Below the pieces are notes generated by a model that saw only the letters and a list, made by a program, of their open reading frames with translations, made no database searches and was not told the origin of the DNA. Below, piece after piece: positions 1-6,632 of a stretch of DNA of 6,686 nt (positions are counted from its first letter, which is position 1; the number at the start of each line of letters is the position of its first letter). This stretch comes from Planctomycetota bacterium (GTDB lineage: Bacteria; Planctomycetota; Phycisphaerae; Sedimentisphaerales; SM23-30): the NCBI GenBank assembly GCA_029573975.1, contig JAKQBU010000478.1, positions 1 through 6,686 on the forward strand, in the 5' to 3' direction. A program made the translations under genes and the position numbers.

Positions 1-1
1 G

Positions 2-835
2 TACTGGGGCTGGATAGTCAAGCCGGTGGTGAATCAGGCCGGCACCTATCTGGAATCCGCCTGCCTGCCGCTGGCCGAATGCCGAACGATCCGGGACGTG
101 GAAAATTTTCGCTGGCCGAAGGTGGAATGGTTCGACTACGATCAGCTGGCCGGCCTGTGTGAGCGGTACGCCGATTACGCCATCATCTACGGCTCCTCCG
201 GCAACCTTGACCTCATCAACGGCATCTCGAATGCCCGCGGGAACGAGCAGGTGATTCTGGACATCGCGACTGAAGATCCCGTGGGTATGGCCTGCATGGA
301 AAAGCGTTTCGAAATCTGCTACGGGCGAAGCGAAAAAGCCCTGCAGGCGTGCCGGGGGAAAGTCGATATCTTCTGGATTGGCGACGATTACGGCACGCAA
401 AACGGCCTGCTGATCAGCCCCAAAGTCTGGCGGAAATTATTTTTCCCCAAGGTCAAGGCCATGTGCGAGCTGGGACACCGCTACGGGGCCAAGGTTATGA
501 TGCATAGCTGCGGCTCCACGCGAAAGATCTGGCCGGACCTGATTGAGGCGGGGGTGGACATCTATGATACCATTCAGCCGGAGGCCGCGGATATGGACCC
601 GGCGGAATTGAAAAAAGAGTTCGGCGACCGAATCTGTTTTCACGGGACCATCAGCATCCAGAAAACCCTGCCCTTCGGCACGAAGGAAGAGGTCATCGCC
701 GAGGTACACGAACGGATTCGAACGGTAGGTAAAAACGGCGGCTTTATCCTGGCCCCGGCCCACAACATCCAGCCGGATACCCCGGTAGAAAACATTCTGG
801 CGATGTACGAAGCCAGAAAAACCTTTCGAAAGTAA
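2..835 (+). CDS. URO-D-family (uroporphyrinogen decarboxylase/MtaA-like) methyltransferase, 5' partial
   Basis: This is the C-terminal part of a cytosolic TIM-barrel protein of the uroporphyrinogen decarboxylase superfamily (PF01208), which includes heme-pathway decarboxylases and zinc-dependent corrinoid methyltransferases such as MtaA. The frame is open from base 2, so the GTG at base 26 is taken as an internal valine and the true start lies upstream. Counting from that codon, recognisable segments are GDDYGTQNG (119-127) followed by LISPKVWRKLFFP, MMHSCGS (158-164), FHGTIS (205-210), FGTKEEV (217-223) and the C-terminal ILAPAHNIQPDTPVENI (241-257). HSC at 160-162 matches the His-x-Cys zinc pair of MtaA-type enzymes. 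The usual third Cys in the C-terminal loop is absent, and His246 lies nearby. Lineages such as Planctomycetota and Lentisphaerota carry many URO-D paralogues of unknown substrate. Methyl transfer is therefore more likely than heme synthesis, but the substrate cannot be named. The stop is TAA at 833-835. The next gene is convergent. Confidence 0.88.
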   Translation, partial: YWGWIVKPVVNQAGTYLESACLPLAECRTIRDVENFRWPKVEWFDYDQLAGLCERYADYAIIYGSSGNLDLINGISNARGNEQVILDIATEDPVGMACMEKRFEICYGRSEKALQACRGKVDIFWIGDDYGTQNGLLISPKVWRKLFFPKVKAMCELGHRYGAKVMMHSCGSTRKIWPDLIEAGVDIYDTIQPEAADMDPAELKKEFGDRICFHGTISIQKTLPFGTKEEVIAEVHERIRTVGKNGGFILAPAHNIQPDTPVENILAMYEARKTFRK

Positions 836-900
836 AATCGCAGGCACACTGGCCGGTTACCCCCGCCTGGTGAAGCGCCATTCGGCGGAGCGGATGGCAC
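836..900. other. Convergent intergenic gap, no clear terminator
   Basis: These 65 bases separate the stop codons of two convergent genes. A small imperfect stem is possible around 879-893 (CGCC-ATTC-GGCG). It is short and has no T-run on either side, so I do not call a terminator. Confidence 0.4.
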
Positions 901-2238
901 CTAGGAACCGTCTTTCACGTCAAAACACCACAGGGTATCGTGATAGCGGAGGTAAAGGATCCCGTGCAGCAAGACAGGATGTGCCCAGGCATCGCGAACC
1001 TTTTCGGCGGTCAGGCGGAAGCGGCCCTGGAGTTCCAGGCCCTTATCTGACGGTTGCAGCAGGGCCGCGGTGCCGGTTTCGTCGAGGCAATAGAGCCGGT
1101 TATCGGCATAAATGGCGGCGCCGGTGGTCAGGCCTTTGAATTCGCTTCTGGTCTGGCCGGTCTGCCAATCGACAACCAGCCACCATTTGCAATCCTGGTA
1201 GCCGGAGGCATAGAGGGTGCCGTCCACCAGCACCGCCCCGCCGGTGACGGTGTCCAGGGGGCAGGTCCAGAGATGCTCGGTAGTGATGGTATTTTCTTTT
1301 GCCTGGAGACGATAGGCCCGGCCCAGCTCGGCATAGGGAGTTACATAATACAGGCAGCCGCCGCCATAGACGGGGGTGGCAACATTGGTGCCGTAGGGAT
1401 TTTTCAGGGGGACGGTCCAGAGAAGCTGGCCGGTATCGGCATCGACGCCAAAGCCGTGGGCGGAGGAACAGTTGGTGATTAAGCGTCGGCCGGCATACTG
1501 GAAGAGGATGGGGGAACAGTGGGAGGTGGTATCCTCCTCAAGCGGGGCGGTGGTCCAGAGGATCCGGCCGGTGTGCTTATCCAGGGCGGCCATGAGCGCC
1601 TTTTTCCCGCCCGGGGTAACGAGGAGCCGCGGGCCATCCACCAGCAGACATTCACTCAAGGCCCATTTGATATTTTGGGCCTCGAATTCTTTCAGAATGT
1701 CCAGCCACCAAAGTTCCGTGCCGGAGGCGGCATCCAGGCAGGCCAGACGCCCGTGGGCATTCAAATGATAGATTTTGCCTTCGGAAAAGACGCAGCAGGC
1801 ACGTGCGCCGGGATATGACTTCTTCCAGGCCGGCCCGTTTTTGGCCTGCCAGAGGGCAGTCCCTTTCGTATCGAAGGCAAAAATCACCAGATCATCACCC
1901 ACATCGCCGGTAATAAATAGCTGCCGGCCCACAATAATGGGGGAGGACCAACCGGCACCCAGGCCGTCTATTTTACGGAGGAGTTTCGGTCCATCGGGCG
2001 GCCAGGCTGGCAGCAAACCTTTCTCGTCCGAGATGCCGTCCCGGCGTGGACCGCGCCACTGGGGCCAGTCAGGTTCCGGCGAGGGGATGAGGCCGTCGGA
2101 GAGGGAAGGAGCGGCCGGCGGCTGGGGAAGGACGACGGCAGACGAGGGGGAGGCTGGTTCTTCCGCCGTGCTGAAGGGTGCCAAGCAGAAGCCCAGGAGC
2201 AGGAAGCAGGCAGCCATTGGTTTAATCCATTCTTGCAT
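901..2238 (-). CDS. Exported PQQ-like beta-propeller repeat protein
   Basis: This is a 445-residue secreted protein of the PQQ-binding-like/BamB-like beta-propeller superfamily. Residues 1-25 form a Sec signal peptide: a hydrophobic run around MAACFLLLGFCLAPF, then a likely cleavage after STA-25. A Pro/Ser-rich linker follows to about 57. WPQWRGPRRDGIS (58-70) is the opening motif typical of planctomycete members. Blade-type repeats of the form hxxLDxxTGxxLW recur at about 120-130, 165-177, 216-229, 262-274, 353-364 and 436-444. No transmembrane segment follows the signal, so a soluble extracytoplasmic or envelope-associated protein is expected. Full PQQ dehydrogenase catalytic motifs are not evident, so a scaffold or binding role is likelier than alcohol oxidation. 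The ATG at 2238 has a weak GGAA (2245-2248) six bases upstream and an extended -10 promoter further out. The stop is TAG. It is a distant paralogue of the beta-propeller gene at the right edge. Confidence 0.88.
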   Translation of the reverse strand: MQEWIKPMAACFLLLGFCLAPFSTAEEPASPSSAVVLPQPPAAPSLSDGLIPSPEPDWPQWRGPRRDGISDEKGLLPAWPPDGPKLLRKIDGLGAGWSSPIIVGRQLFITGDVGDDLVIFAFDTKGTALWQAKNGPAWKKSYPGARACCVFSEGKIYHLNAHGRLACLDAASGTELWWLDILKEFEAQNIKWALSECLLVDGPRLLVTPGGKKALMAALDKHTGRILWTTAPLEEDTTSHCSPILFQYAGRRLITNCSSAHGFGVDADTGQLLWTVPLKNPYGTNVATPVYGGGCLYYVTPYAELGRAYRLQAKENTITTEHLWTCPLDTVTGGAVLVDGTLYASGYQDCKWWLVVDWQTGQTRSEFKGLTTGAAIYADNRLYCLDETGTAALLQPSDKGLELQGRFRLTAEKVRDAWAHPVLLHGILYLRYHDTLWCFDVKDGS

Positions 2239-2275
2239 ATGGAATTCCGCTATAAATCATCTTTTATGTAAAAGT

Positions 2276-2303
2276 ATTATATCACATGAAGTGGTATTTT
2301 GAA
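2276..2303 (-). promoter_or_regulatory. Extended -10 promoter for the beta-propeller gene
   Basis: On the minus strand a perfect TATAAT (2276-2281) is preceded by TGA (2282-2284), giving the extended -10 form TGn-TATAAT. A poor -35 candidate TTCAAA (2298-2303) lies 16 bases further upstream. The predicted start of transcription would leave a leader of about 30 bases before the ATG at 2238. The call rests on consensus matching only. Confidence 0.55.
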
Positions 2304-2377
2304 AGACCTTGAGCAGGTGGAAATCAACTGGGAATAGGCAAATATCTGATTAGATAACAAGAACTTACAGGCTGTTT

Positions 2378-2406
2378 TTGGCCGGAAGGAATTTTTGTGG
2401 TATAAT
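2378..2406 (+). promoter_or_regulatory. Extended -10 promoter for the exported Pcm gene
   Basis: TATAAT at 2401-2406 is preceded by TGG (2398-2400), an extended -10. TTGGCC at 2378-2383 matches four of six -35 consensus bases with a 17-base spacer. Transcription should start near 2413, leaving a leader of about 50 bases. It faces away from the minus-strand promoter at 2276-2303. The space between the two -35 regions (about 75 bases) could hold a shared operator, but I see no clear palindrome there. Confidence 0.6.
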
Positions 2407-2463
2407 TTTTAAGAGTAAGCCGCGGGCATATCCGGCAACCATCGCAATTTTGGAAAATTGGAA

Positions 2464-3318
2464 ATGACGAACGAACCTGTAAAAGTCGGGAAAACATGGA
2501 TGGGCAGCAGCGGGGTATCTGTTGTTATGATCCTGCTGGCTGTGTGGGGAATGTGGATATTTGGCTCCTGTAAAAAAAGCCCGGTTCCTCCGGAAACTCC
2601 CCCACCGTACCGTGTTTTCCAGGCTCCGAATCAGGATATCAAGCCGGAAACGGCTGGGTGGCCGCGGCCCCGGTCGCAGGAACGGGAGTCGGAACGCCGG
2701 GAAATGGTTGAATATATCCGCCGCGCTTATGACCTGAATGATGCGAAGGTGCTGGAAGCCATGCAGCAGGTGCCGCGTCACTGGTTTGTACCGGAAAGCC
2801 AGCAGCTGCTGGCGTATGCCGATATGCCGCTGCCCATCGGGTACGACCAGACCATTTCCCAGCCGTTCATAGTGGCGTATATGACGAGCCTGCTGGGGCT
2901 TACGCCGGAGAAGAAGGTGCTGGAGGTGGGGACCGGTTCGGGCTATCAGGCGGCGGTGCTGGCGGAATTGACACCTTATGTATATAGCATCGAGATTGTG
3001 GAGCCGCTGGGCCGGAGTGCGCGGGACAAGCTGAAACAGTTCGGGTATGAAACGATTCAGGTGAAAATCGGGGATGGCTATAAAGGCTGGCAGGAGCATC
3101 AGCCGTTTGATGCCATGATTGTCACCTGCGCCCCGGATCATGTACCGCAGCCGCTGCTGGATCAGCTCAAGCCGGGCGGCTGCCTGGTGATTCCGGTGGG
3201 TGAGAATTCACGGGTGCAAAATCTGGTGCGAATCCGCAAAGATCAGGCGGGCCTTATCAGCAGAGAGTCGCTGCTGCCGGTGCGGTTCGTTCCCCTGGTG
3301 CGCGAGCCGACACCCTGA
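2464..3318 (+). CDS. pcm: Membrane-anchored/lipoprotein protein-L-isoaspartate O-methyltransferase
   Basis: This enzyme uses S-adenosylmethionine to methylate L-isoaspartyl (and D-aspartyl) residues in aged proteins, starting their repair. The 284-residue form starts at ATG 2464, with GGAA at 2452-2455 eight bases upstream; an in-frame TTG at 2458 is too close to that site to use it. Residues 18-35 are hydrophobic and end in FGS-Cys36, a plausible lipobox. A Pro-rich linker follows to about 75. The catalytic domain shows VPRHWFVP (103-110), the Pcm signature YDQTISQPFIVA (127-138), SAM motif I VLEVGTGSGYQ (152-162), acidic motif SIEIVEPL (175-182), GDGYKGW (203-209), FDAMIVTCAP (215-224) and LKPGGCLVIPVG (235-246). 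The domain of about 205 residues is normal length for Pcm. The odd part is the export or anchor signal, since most Pcm enzymes are cytosolic. The gene is monocistronic with its own promoter. Confidence 0.9.
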   Translation: MTNEPVKVGKTWMGSSGVSVVMILLAVWGMWIFGSCKKSPVPPETPPPYRVFQAPNQDIKPETAGWPRPRSQERESERREMVEYIRRAYDLNDAKVLEAMQQVPRHWFVPESQQLLAYADMPLPIGYDQTISQPFIVAYMTSLLGLTPEKKVLEVGTGSGYQAAVLAELTPYVYSIEIVEPLGRSARDKLKQFGYETIQVKIGDGYKGWQEHQPFDAMIVTCAPDHVPQPLLDQLKPGGCLVIPVGENSRVQNLVRIRKDQAGLISRESLLPVRFVPLVREPTP

Positions 3319-3342
3319 ACCTTTTGCTTTTGCGATTTTGCA
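3319..3342. other. Short convergent gap between Pcm and permease genes
   Basis: Only 24 bases separate the two convergent stop codons. The gap is T-rich on the plus strand but has no visible hairpin, so no terminator is called. Confidence 0.4.
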
Positions 3343-3699
3343 TTAGCGGGCGGAACTGATCCGGTACAGTACAATCCCCAGCAGGAAAACGCCCAGCGAG
3401 ATACACAGGCCGACCGGTTTATAAGCGATGGCATACGATACGGAGCTGTAAATAAGCCAGGCACAGACGGCAGAGAATACGAGGGTGGGAAGCGGATAAG
3501 CCGTTACCCGGTAGGGACGTTCTATCCGCGGCTCTTTGCGGCGCAACAGGATAACGGATATACTGGTGGCCAGATAGAAGGTATAGACGGCCGCGGCGGT
3601 ATAAAGGATGGTGTTGACAAAGGAACCCAGAACCACAATCAAGCCGATGGCCATGATTCCCTGCAGGACAAGAGCACGGAGCGGGGTTCCCGTCCGGGC
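3343..3699 (-). pseudogene. C-terminal part of the same APC permease, displaced frame
   Basis: These 118 codons plus TAA are the missing C-terminus of the permease described just upstream. From 3699 the minus strand reads ARTGTPLRALVLQGIMAIGL, which continues VLGRWN of the N-terminal part in the way APC permeases normally do in this region. It is followed by hydrophobic segments (VLGSFVNTILYTAAAVYTF; LPTLVFSAVCAWLIY; LCISLGVFLLGIVLY) and by the loop LLRRKEPRIERPYRV. An ATG at 3654 exists inside this stretch, but I see no reason to think it is a real start. If the 52-bp insert is an artefact, this segment and the N-terminal part are one intact gene. If it is real, both are pseudogene remnants. 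Confidence 0.8.
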
Positions 3700-4756
3700 A
3701 TTTCAGCGTCTTGGGCCGCTGGAATGCCCGGACGGGAACCCCGCTCCGTGCATTCCAGCGGCCCAAGACGCTGAATACTCGATGCCCGGTTCCCAGGGCG
3801 TAGGAGACCCGGGCGCCGGTAAAAATCAGGCCGCTCACCGCGCCCAGCGCGGATAGGCAGATCAGGGCACTGATGATTTGGCCGCCCCGGCGGGGGAAAG
3901 CCGCGGCGATGCTGTCGGCGGCGACAGCCCCGGAAGCGGCTATGCCCCGGTATCCCAGGGAATAGAGAAAGGCCCCGTTCACCAGCAGATACAGAACCGT
4001 TACGCTCAGCAAACCCAGTACCAAGGCCCGCACCATATTGCGCCGGGGATTTTTGACTTCCGCGGCCACGTAGGCAATCTCGTTCCAGCCGCCAAAGGTA
4101 AACAACACGAAAATCAGGGCCAGGCTGGGCGGCAAGGGGGTAAAATCGGGGGCAGTAACTTCCGACGGGACCGGGGACAACAGGGCCGCACCGACAATAA
4201 ACAACAGACCCAGGGCCTTGACCAGGGTCAGAAGATTCTGGGTCCATTTGCCTTCCCGCACACCCAGGATGTTAAGGGCCGTTAAGACCGCCACAGCTCC
4301 GCCGGCGTACAGCAATTGCCCGGCAGGAACGACCAGCCCGGCATATGACTTCCAAGGGATAAAATCATAAGAGACCGTTATACCGGCAAAAGGATCGTAG
4401 ATGACCCGGGCATAGGCGGCAAAGGCAAACGCCATGACGGCAATGTCGCCGGGCTTAACAATCACAACCTGCAGCCAGCCGAACAAAAAGCCGGCCCAGC
4501 GGCCATAAGCGCGGCTGAGATAGATGTAGTCTCCCCCCTGGAAGGGATAGGCAGCGGCCAGCTCGGCATAGCCCAGTGCCCCGCAGAGTGAAATCAGGCC
4601 GCCCGCCAGCCACAGCAGCAACAATCCCCAGCCGCTCGAAGCCCCTTTGGCGATGTCGGGGGTCATCTGGTAGATGCCGGCACCGATGATAATCCCGACA
4701 ATAATACAGGTCGAGTCCAGCAGGGAGAGTTGCTTTTTCGGGTCAGCAGCCATCAT
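3419..4756 (-). CDS. APC-superfamily amino-acid permease, N-terminal part, frameshifted
   Basis: This is an inner-membrane transporter of the amino acid-polyamine-organocation superfamily, closest by motif to the LAT/PotE-like (COG0531) type, and probably carries an amino acid or related solute. The first 335 codons (4756 to 3752) are good permease sequence. TM1 has the substrate-binding motif IIIGAGIY (22-29). It is followed by GYAELAAAYPFQGGDYIYL, the TM6-region FTFGGWNEIAYVAAEVKNPRRN and many hydrophobic segments. After VLGRWN335 the frame enters a 52-bp inverted insert (3700-3751). The remaining 110 codons to the stop at 3419 are out of frame and Cys/Arg/Pro-rich, so the predicted 445-residue product has lost its last transmembrane segments. 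Removing the insert gives a 453-residue permease. The ATG at 4756 (a second ATG follows directly) has only a weak Shine-Dalgarno. It lies 25 bases after the methyltransferase stop, so it is probably the last gene of a three-gene operon. Substrate is unknown. Confidence 0.82.
   Translation of the reverse strand: MMAADPKKQLSLLDSTCIIVGIIIGAGIYQMTPDIAKGASSGWGLLLLWLAGGLISLCGALGYAELAAAYPFQGGDYIYLSRAYGRWAGFLFGWLQVVIVKPGDIAVMAFAFAAYARVIYDPFAGITVSYDFIPWKSYAGLVVPAGQLLYAGGAVAVLTALNILGVREGKWTQNLLTLVKALGLLFIVGAALLSPVPSEVTAPDFTPLPPSLALIFVLFTFGGWNEIAYVAAEVKNPRRNMVRALVLGLLSVTVLYLLVNGAFLYSLGYRGIAASGAVAADSIAAAFPRRGGQIISALICLSALGAVSGLIFTGARVSYALGTGHRVFSVLGRWNARSGVPVRAFQRPKTLKCPDGNPAPCSCPAGNHGHRLDCGSGFLCQHHPLYRRGRLYLLSGHQYIRYPVAPQRAADRTSLPGNGLSASHPRILCRLCLAYLQLRIVCHRL
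3674..3775. repeat. Interleaved perfect inverted repeat A-B-A'-B' with 52-bp fold-back insert
   Basis: Bases 3674-3701 are the exact reverse complement of 3724-3751 (28 bp). Bases 3702-3725 are the exact reverse complement of 3752-3775 (24 bp). The order is A-B-A'-B', which is what results when the sequence spanning a junction is copied in inverted orientation into that junction. The inserted copy is 3700-3751. The boundaries show 1-2 bases of microhomology. Its removal restores the permease frame. Confidence 0.95.
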
Positions 4757-4781
4757 CCATACTTTCGCCCGGAAACCAGGA

Positions 4782-5555
4782 TTATTCGCGTTTTTTCAGG
4801 GTTACACCGATACCGGCCCCCTCCTGAAACAGGAAAAGGGTTTCCAGGGCCGGGTCGGTGGTTACGGCGTCAAGGTACTCCTTCATGGATCTGGACATGT
4901 TGGTATTGTGGGCCAGGATCAAGCCGCCCGGCCGCACCTTCGGCAAGAGTTTTTTCAGATAATCGCAATAGCCTTCTTTATCGGCATCCAGAAAAAGGAT
5001 GTCAATCGGCCCTTCCAGTTGGCTGACGGTCTCGTGGGCATTTCCTTCCACGAGGGTAATCAGGCCATCCACACCCGCACGCTGGAAATTTTTACGGGCC
5101 AGGGCCGCCCGGCCGGCATCGAGTTCATGGGTAATCAGTTTGCCGCCGGTGGTTCGCAGCGCCAGCGAGAACCAGATGGCGGAGTAACCGTTGGAAGTGC
5201 CGATTTCAACGACCTGCTGGGCGCCCAGGGATTCAGTCAGGAGCCGCAGGAGCCGGCCGTCGGTCGGGGATACGTTCATCATACCGCGCGATTCGCCGCG
5301 GTTCATCTCCTCCAGAACCACCAGGATTTTTTTCTCCGTTTCGTTCTGGGGCAAAGGCGGCTTCAGCGCAGCCGTATTTTCACCCCGGGGCGGCCGGTTT
5401 CGGCGACTTTCCGGATCCATGCTGCGTTCCGGACGCGGCGGCGGGGTTTGCGAATCCGGGTTTGGATTTTCGCTGCCGCCCGGCTGGGCAAGAATGTGCC
5501 CCACTGTTACGCAAACGGCCGCCACCAGAATCATGGATAGCATTTTCTTACTCAT
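4782..5555 (-). CDS. Exported class I SAM-dependent O-methyltransferase
   Basis: This is a 257-residue methyltransferase of the catechol/caffeoyl-CoA O-methyltransferase-like group (Methyltransf_3/24), preceded by a secretion signal. Residues 1-23 are a signal peptide (hydrophobic MLSMILVAAVCVTVGHILA, likely cleavage after A23). A low-complexity Pro/Arg/Asn-rich linker follows to about 70. The domain shows MNVSPTDGRLL (93-103), SAM motif I VVEIGTSNGYS (115-125), acidic HELD (143-146), GNAHE (171-175), ILFLDADKEGYCDYLKKLL (186-204) and VRPGGLILAHN (207-217). In catechol-type enzymes a metal is held by the Asp of DADK and by a later Asp-Asn pair. Here Asp190 and Asn217 are kept, but the Asp of the pair is His216. 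The ATG at 5555 lies 3 bases after the stop of the beta-propeller gene and has a strong Shine-Dalgarno, so the two are translated together. Substrate is unknown; an extracytoplasmic small molecule or phenolic is one guess. Confidence 0.87.
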   Translation of the reverse strand: MSKKMLSMILVAAVCVTVGHILAQPGGSENPNPDSQTPPPRPERSMDPESRRNRPPRGENTAALKPPLPQNETEKKILVVLEEMNRGESRGMMNVSPTDGRLLRLLTESLGAQQVVEIGTSNGYSAIWFSLALRTTGGKLITHELDAGRAALARKNFQRAGVDGLITLVEGNAHETVSQLEGPIDILFLDADKEGYCDYLKKLLPKVRPGGLILAHNTNMSRSMKEYLDAVTTDPALETLFLFQEGAGIGVTLKKRE

Positions 5556-5558
5556 GGC

Positions 5559-6632
5559 TTACTCCTTTAAACTGGCACAAACAATCTCTTCATCATTACG
5601 AATATAAACGTGCTGATTGGCAAAGGCCGGGTGGGACCAGCAAACTCCTCCCCGCTGATCCAGTTGGCCCAGGGTAGGATTAATCAGATGCGACCGGCTG
5701 ATTTCCTGATATCCCTGCGGGGAAAGCTGGCTGATGATTAACTCACCCCGTTCGTTAAACATCCAGGTCTGCTGTCCGTTTCGAACCATGTGAATATTGG
5801 CCCAGCGGGCTTTGGGGACTGCCGAGAGACTTTCCCAGATGCGATTGCCGGTAAGCCGTTCCAGACAGCGAAGCTCTCCGTAGCTGTCCACCCCGTAAAT
5901 GTAGTTTCCCTCCATTATGGGAGTGGATATGCAGCAATGGAGGCTGTCAGTATTCTGTTCATTTTTGCCTTTTCGCTGCCATACCGGGGTTGCCGCCGGC
6001 CGGTCGTTGTGGAGCTGCAAAAGCAGGGAACCTTCAAAGAAATCGGAGACAAAAAGAAAATGGTCGTCAACCACGGGGGTGGCAATCCCCATGCTCGCGG
6101 AGAATGGCTGCTGCCAGTACAGATTGCCGCTGGCAGGATCCAGACCCAGTACCTGTTCGGCCGTCCAGCAGATGAGAAGGCGTTTGCCGGCCTGATCGAT
6201 GACAATCGGCGAGGAATAGTTAATCGCATCATCCAGTGCTCGCCAGATTTCCTTACCTGTGCCTTTGTCGAAAGCCACCAGGCAGGCATGATCCGCGCCG
6301 CCGATTACCACAATCAAGAGGTTATTTTCGATCAGGGGCGAAGCCGCAATACCCCAGACCGGCATCCTGATTTTATATTCCTGCAACAAATCGCGGCTCC
6401 AGATGATATCTCCCTTTTCTGCATCGTAACAGAAGAGGTGCCCCATCGTACCAAGGGAGTAGGCCCGCTTGTCCTGGACGGTAACCGCAGCGCGGGGACC
6501 ATTGGGATAGGCGACACCCTGATAATGACAATCGTAACTGTGAGACCAGATTTCCCGGCCGGTTATGGCATCCAGGCAATGAATCCGTTCTTTTTCCAGG
6601 GGATTGACCAGGCGATCCGTAACATAGACGCG
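5559..6632 (-). CDS. PQQ-like beta-propeller repeat protein, N-terminus missing
   Basis: This is the C-terminal 357 codons of a second protein of the PQQ-binding-like/BamB-like beta-propeller superfamily. The plausible protein begins at RVYVTDRL (6632). Repeats of the hxxLDxxTGxxIW type follow: IHCLDAITGREIW, LFCYDAEKGDIIW, LVAFDKGTGKEIW, VLGLDPASGNLYW and LRCLERLTGNRIW. A final strand is HVYIRNDEEIVCASLKE. Family members are usually about 430-450 residues with a signal peptide, so roughly 70-100 residues are absent. Upstream of 6632 the frame stays open to the window edge (including a TTG at 6668), but those 18 codons are the antisense of 6501-6555 and are not believed to be real N-terminal sequence. 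The gene either continues normally in the genome and is misjoined here, or is truncated by a fold-back. It is the promoter-proximal member visible in the operon with the O-methyltransferase and permease, and is probably exported like its paralogue at 901-2238. Confidence 0.82.
   Translation of the reverse strand, partial: RVYVTDRLVNPLEKERIHCLDAITGREIWSHSYDCHYQGVAYPNGPRAAVTVQDKRAYSLGTMGHLFCYDAEKGDIIWSRDLLQEYKIRMPVWGIAASPLIENNLLIVVIGGADHACLVAFDKGTGKEIWRALDDAINYSSPIVIDQAGKRLLICWTAEQVLGLDPASGNLYWQQPFSASMGIATPVVDDHFLFVSDFFEGSLLLQLHNDRPAATPVWQRKGKNEQNTDSLHCCISTPIMEGNYIYGVDSYGELRCLERLTGNRIWESLSAVPKARWANIHMVRNGQQTWMFNERGELIISQLSPQGYQEISRSHLINPTLGQLDQRGGVCWSHPAFANQHVYIRNDEEIVCASLKE
5562..5568 (-). promoter_or_regulatory. 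Shine-Dalgarno of the O-methyltransferase, inside the preceding gene
   Basis: The minus strand reads AAAGGAG here, in the last codons (Leu-Lys-Glu) of the beta-propeller gene, with a 6-base spacer to the ATG at 5555. Overlap with the upstream coding end fixes the start codon and implies translational coupling. Confidence 0.85.

Noticed and set aside
26..28. GTG as the start of the URO-D-family gene
   Set aside because: The same frame is open upstream to the window edge (reading YWGWIVKP), and a URO-D protein needs more N-terminal sequence than this would give.
836..900. Bidirectional terminator between the first two genes
   Set aside because: Only a weak four-pair stem and no T-tract.
1775..2302. 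175-codon plus-strand frame across the start of the first beta-propeller gene
   Set aside because: It is antisense to the signal peptide and propeller motif and runs through the promoter region; no independent support.
2365..3141. 258-codon minus-strand frame antisense to the Pcm gene
   Set aside because: It is His/Arg/Pro-rich shadow sequence with no family motif; the plus-strand Pcm is unambiguous.
3343..3775. Programmed ribosomal frameshifting to join the two permease halves
   Set aside because: The frame is broken by a 52-bp inverted duplication, not a slippery site. A simple slip would leave about 17 nonsense codons in a conserved permease region.
3639..4247. 202-codon open frame on the minus strand inside the permease
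   Set aside because: It lies in another frame of the permease, with no recognisable protein features; its length reflects GC-rich codon usage.
4674..5540. 288-codon plus-strand frame antisense to the O-methyltransferase
   Set aside because: It is a shadow of the well-supported methyltransferase gene, with no domain or ribosome binding site.
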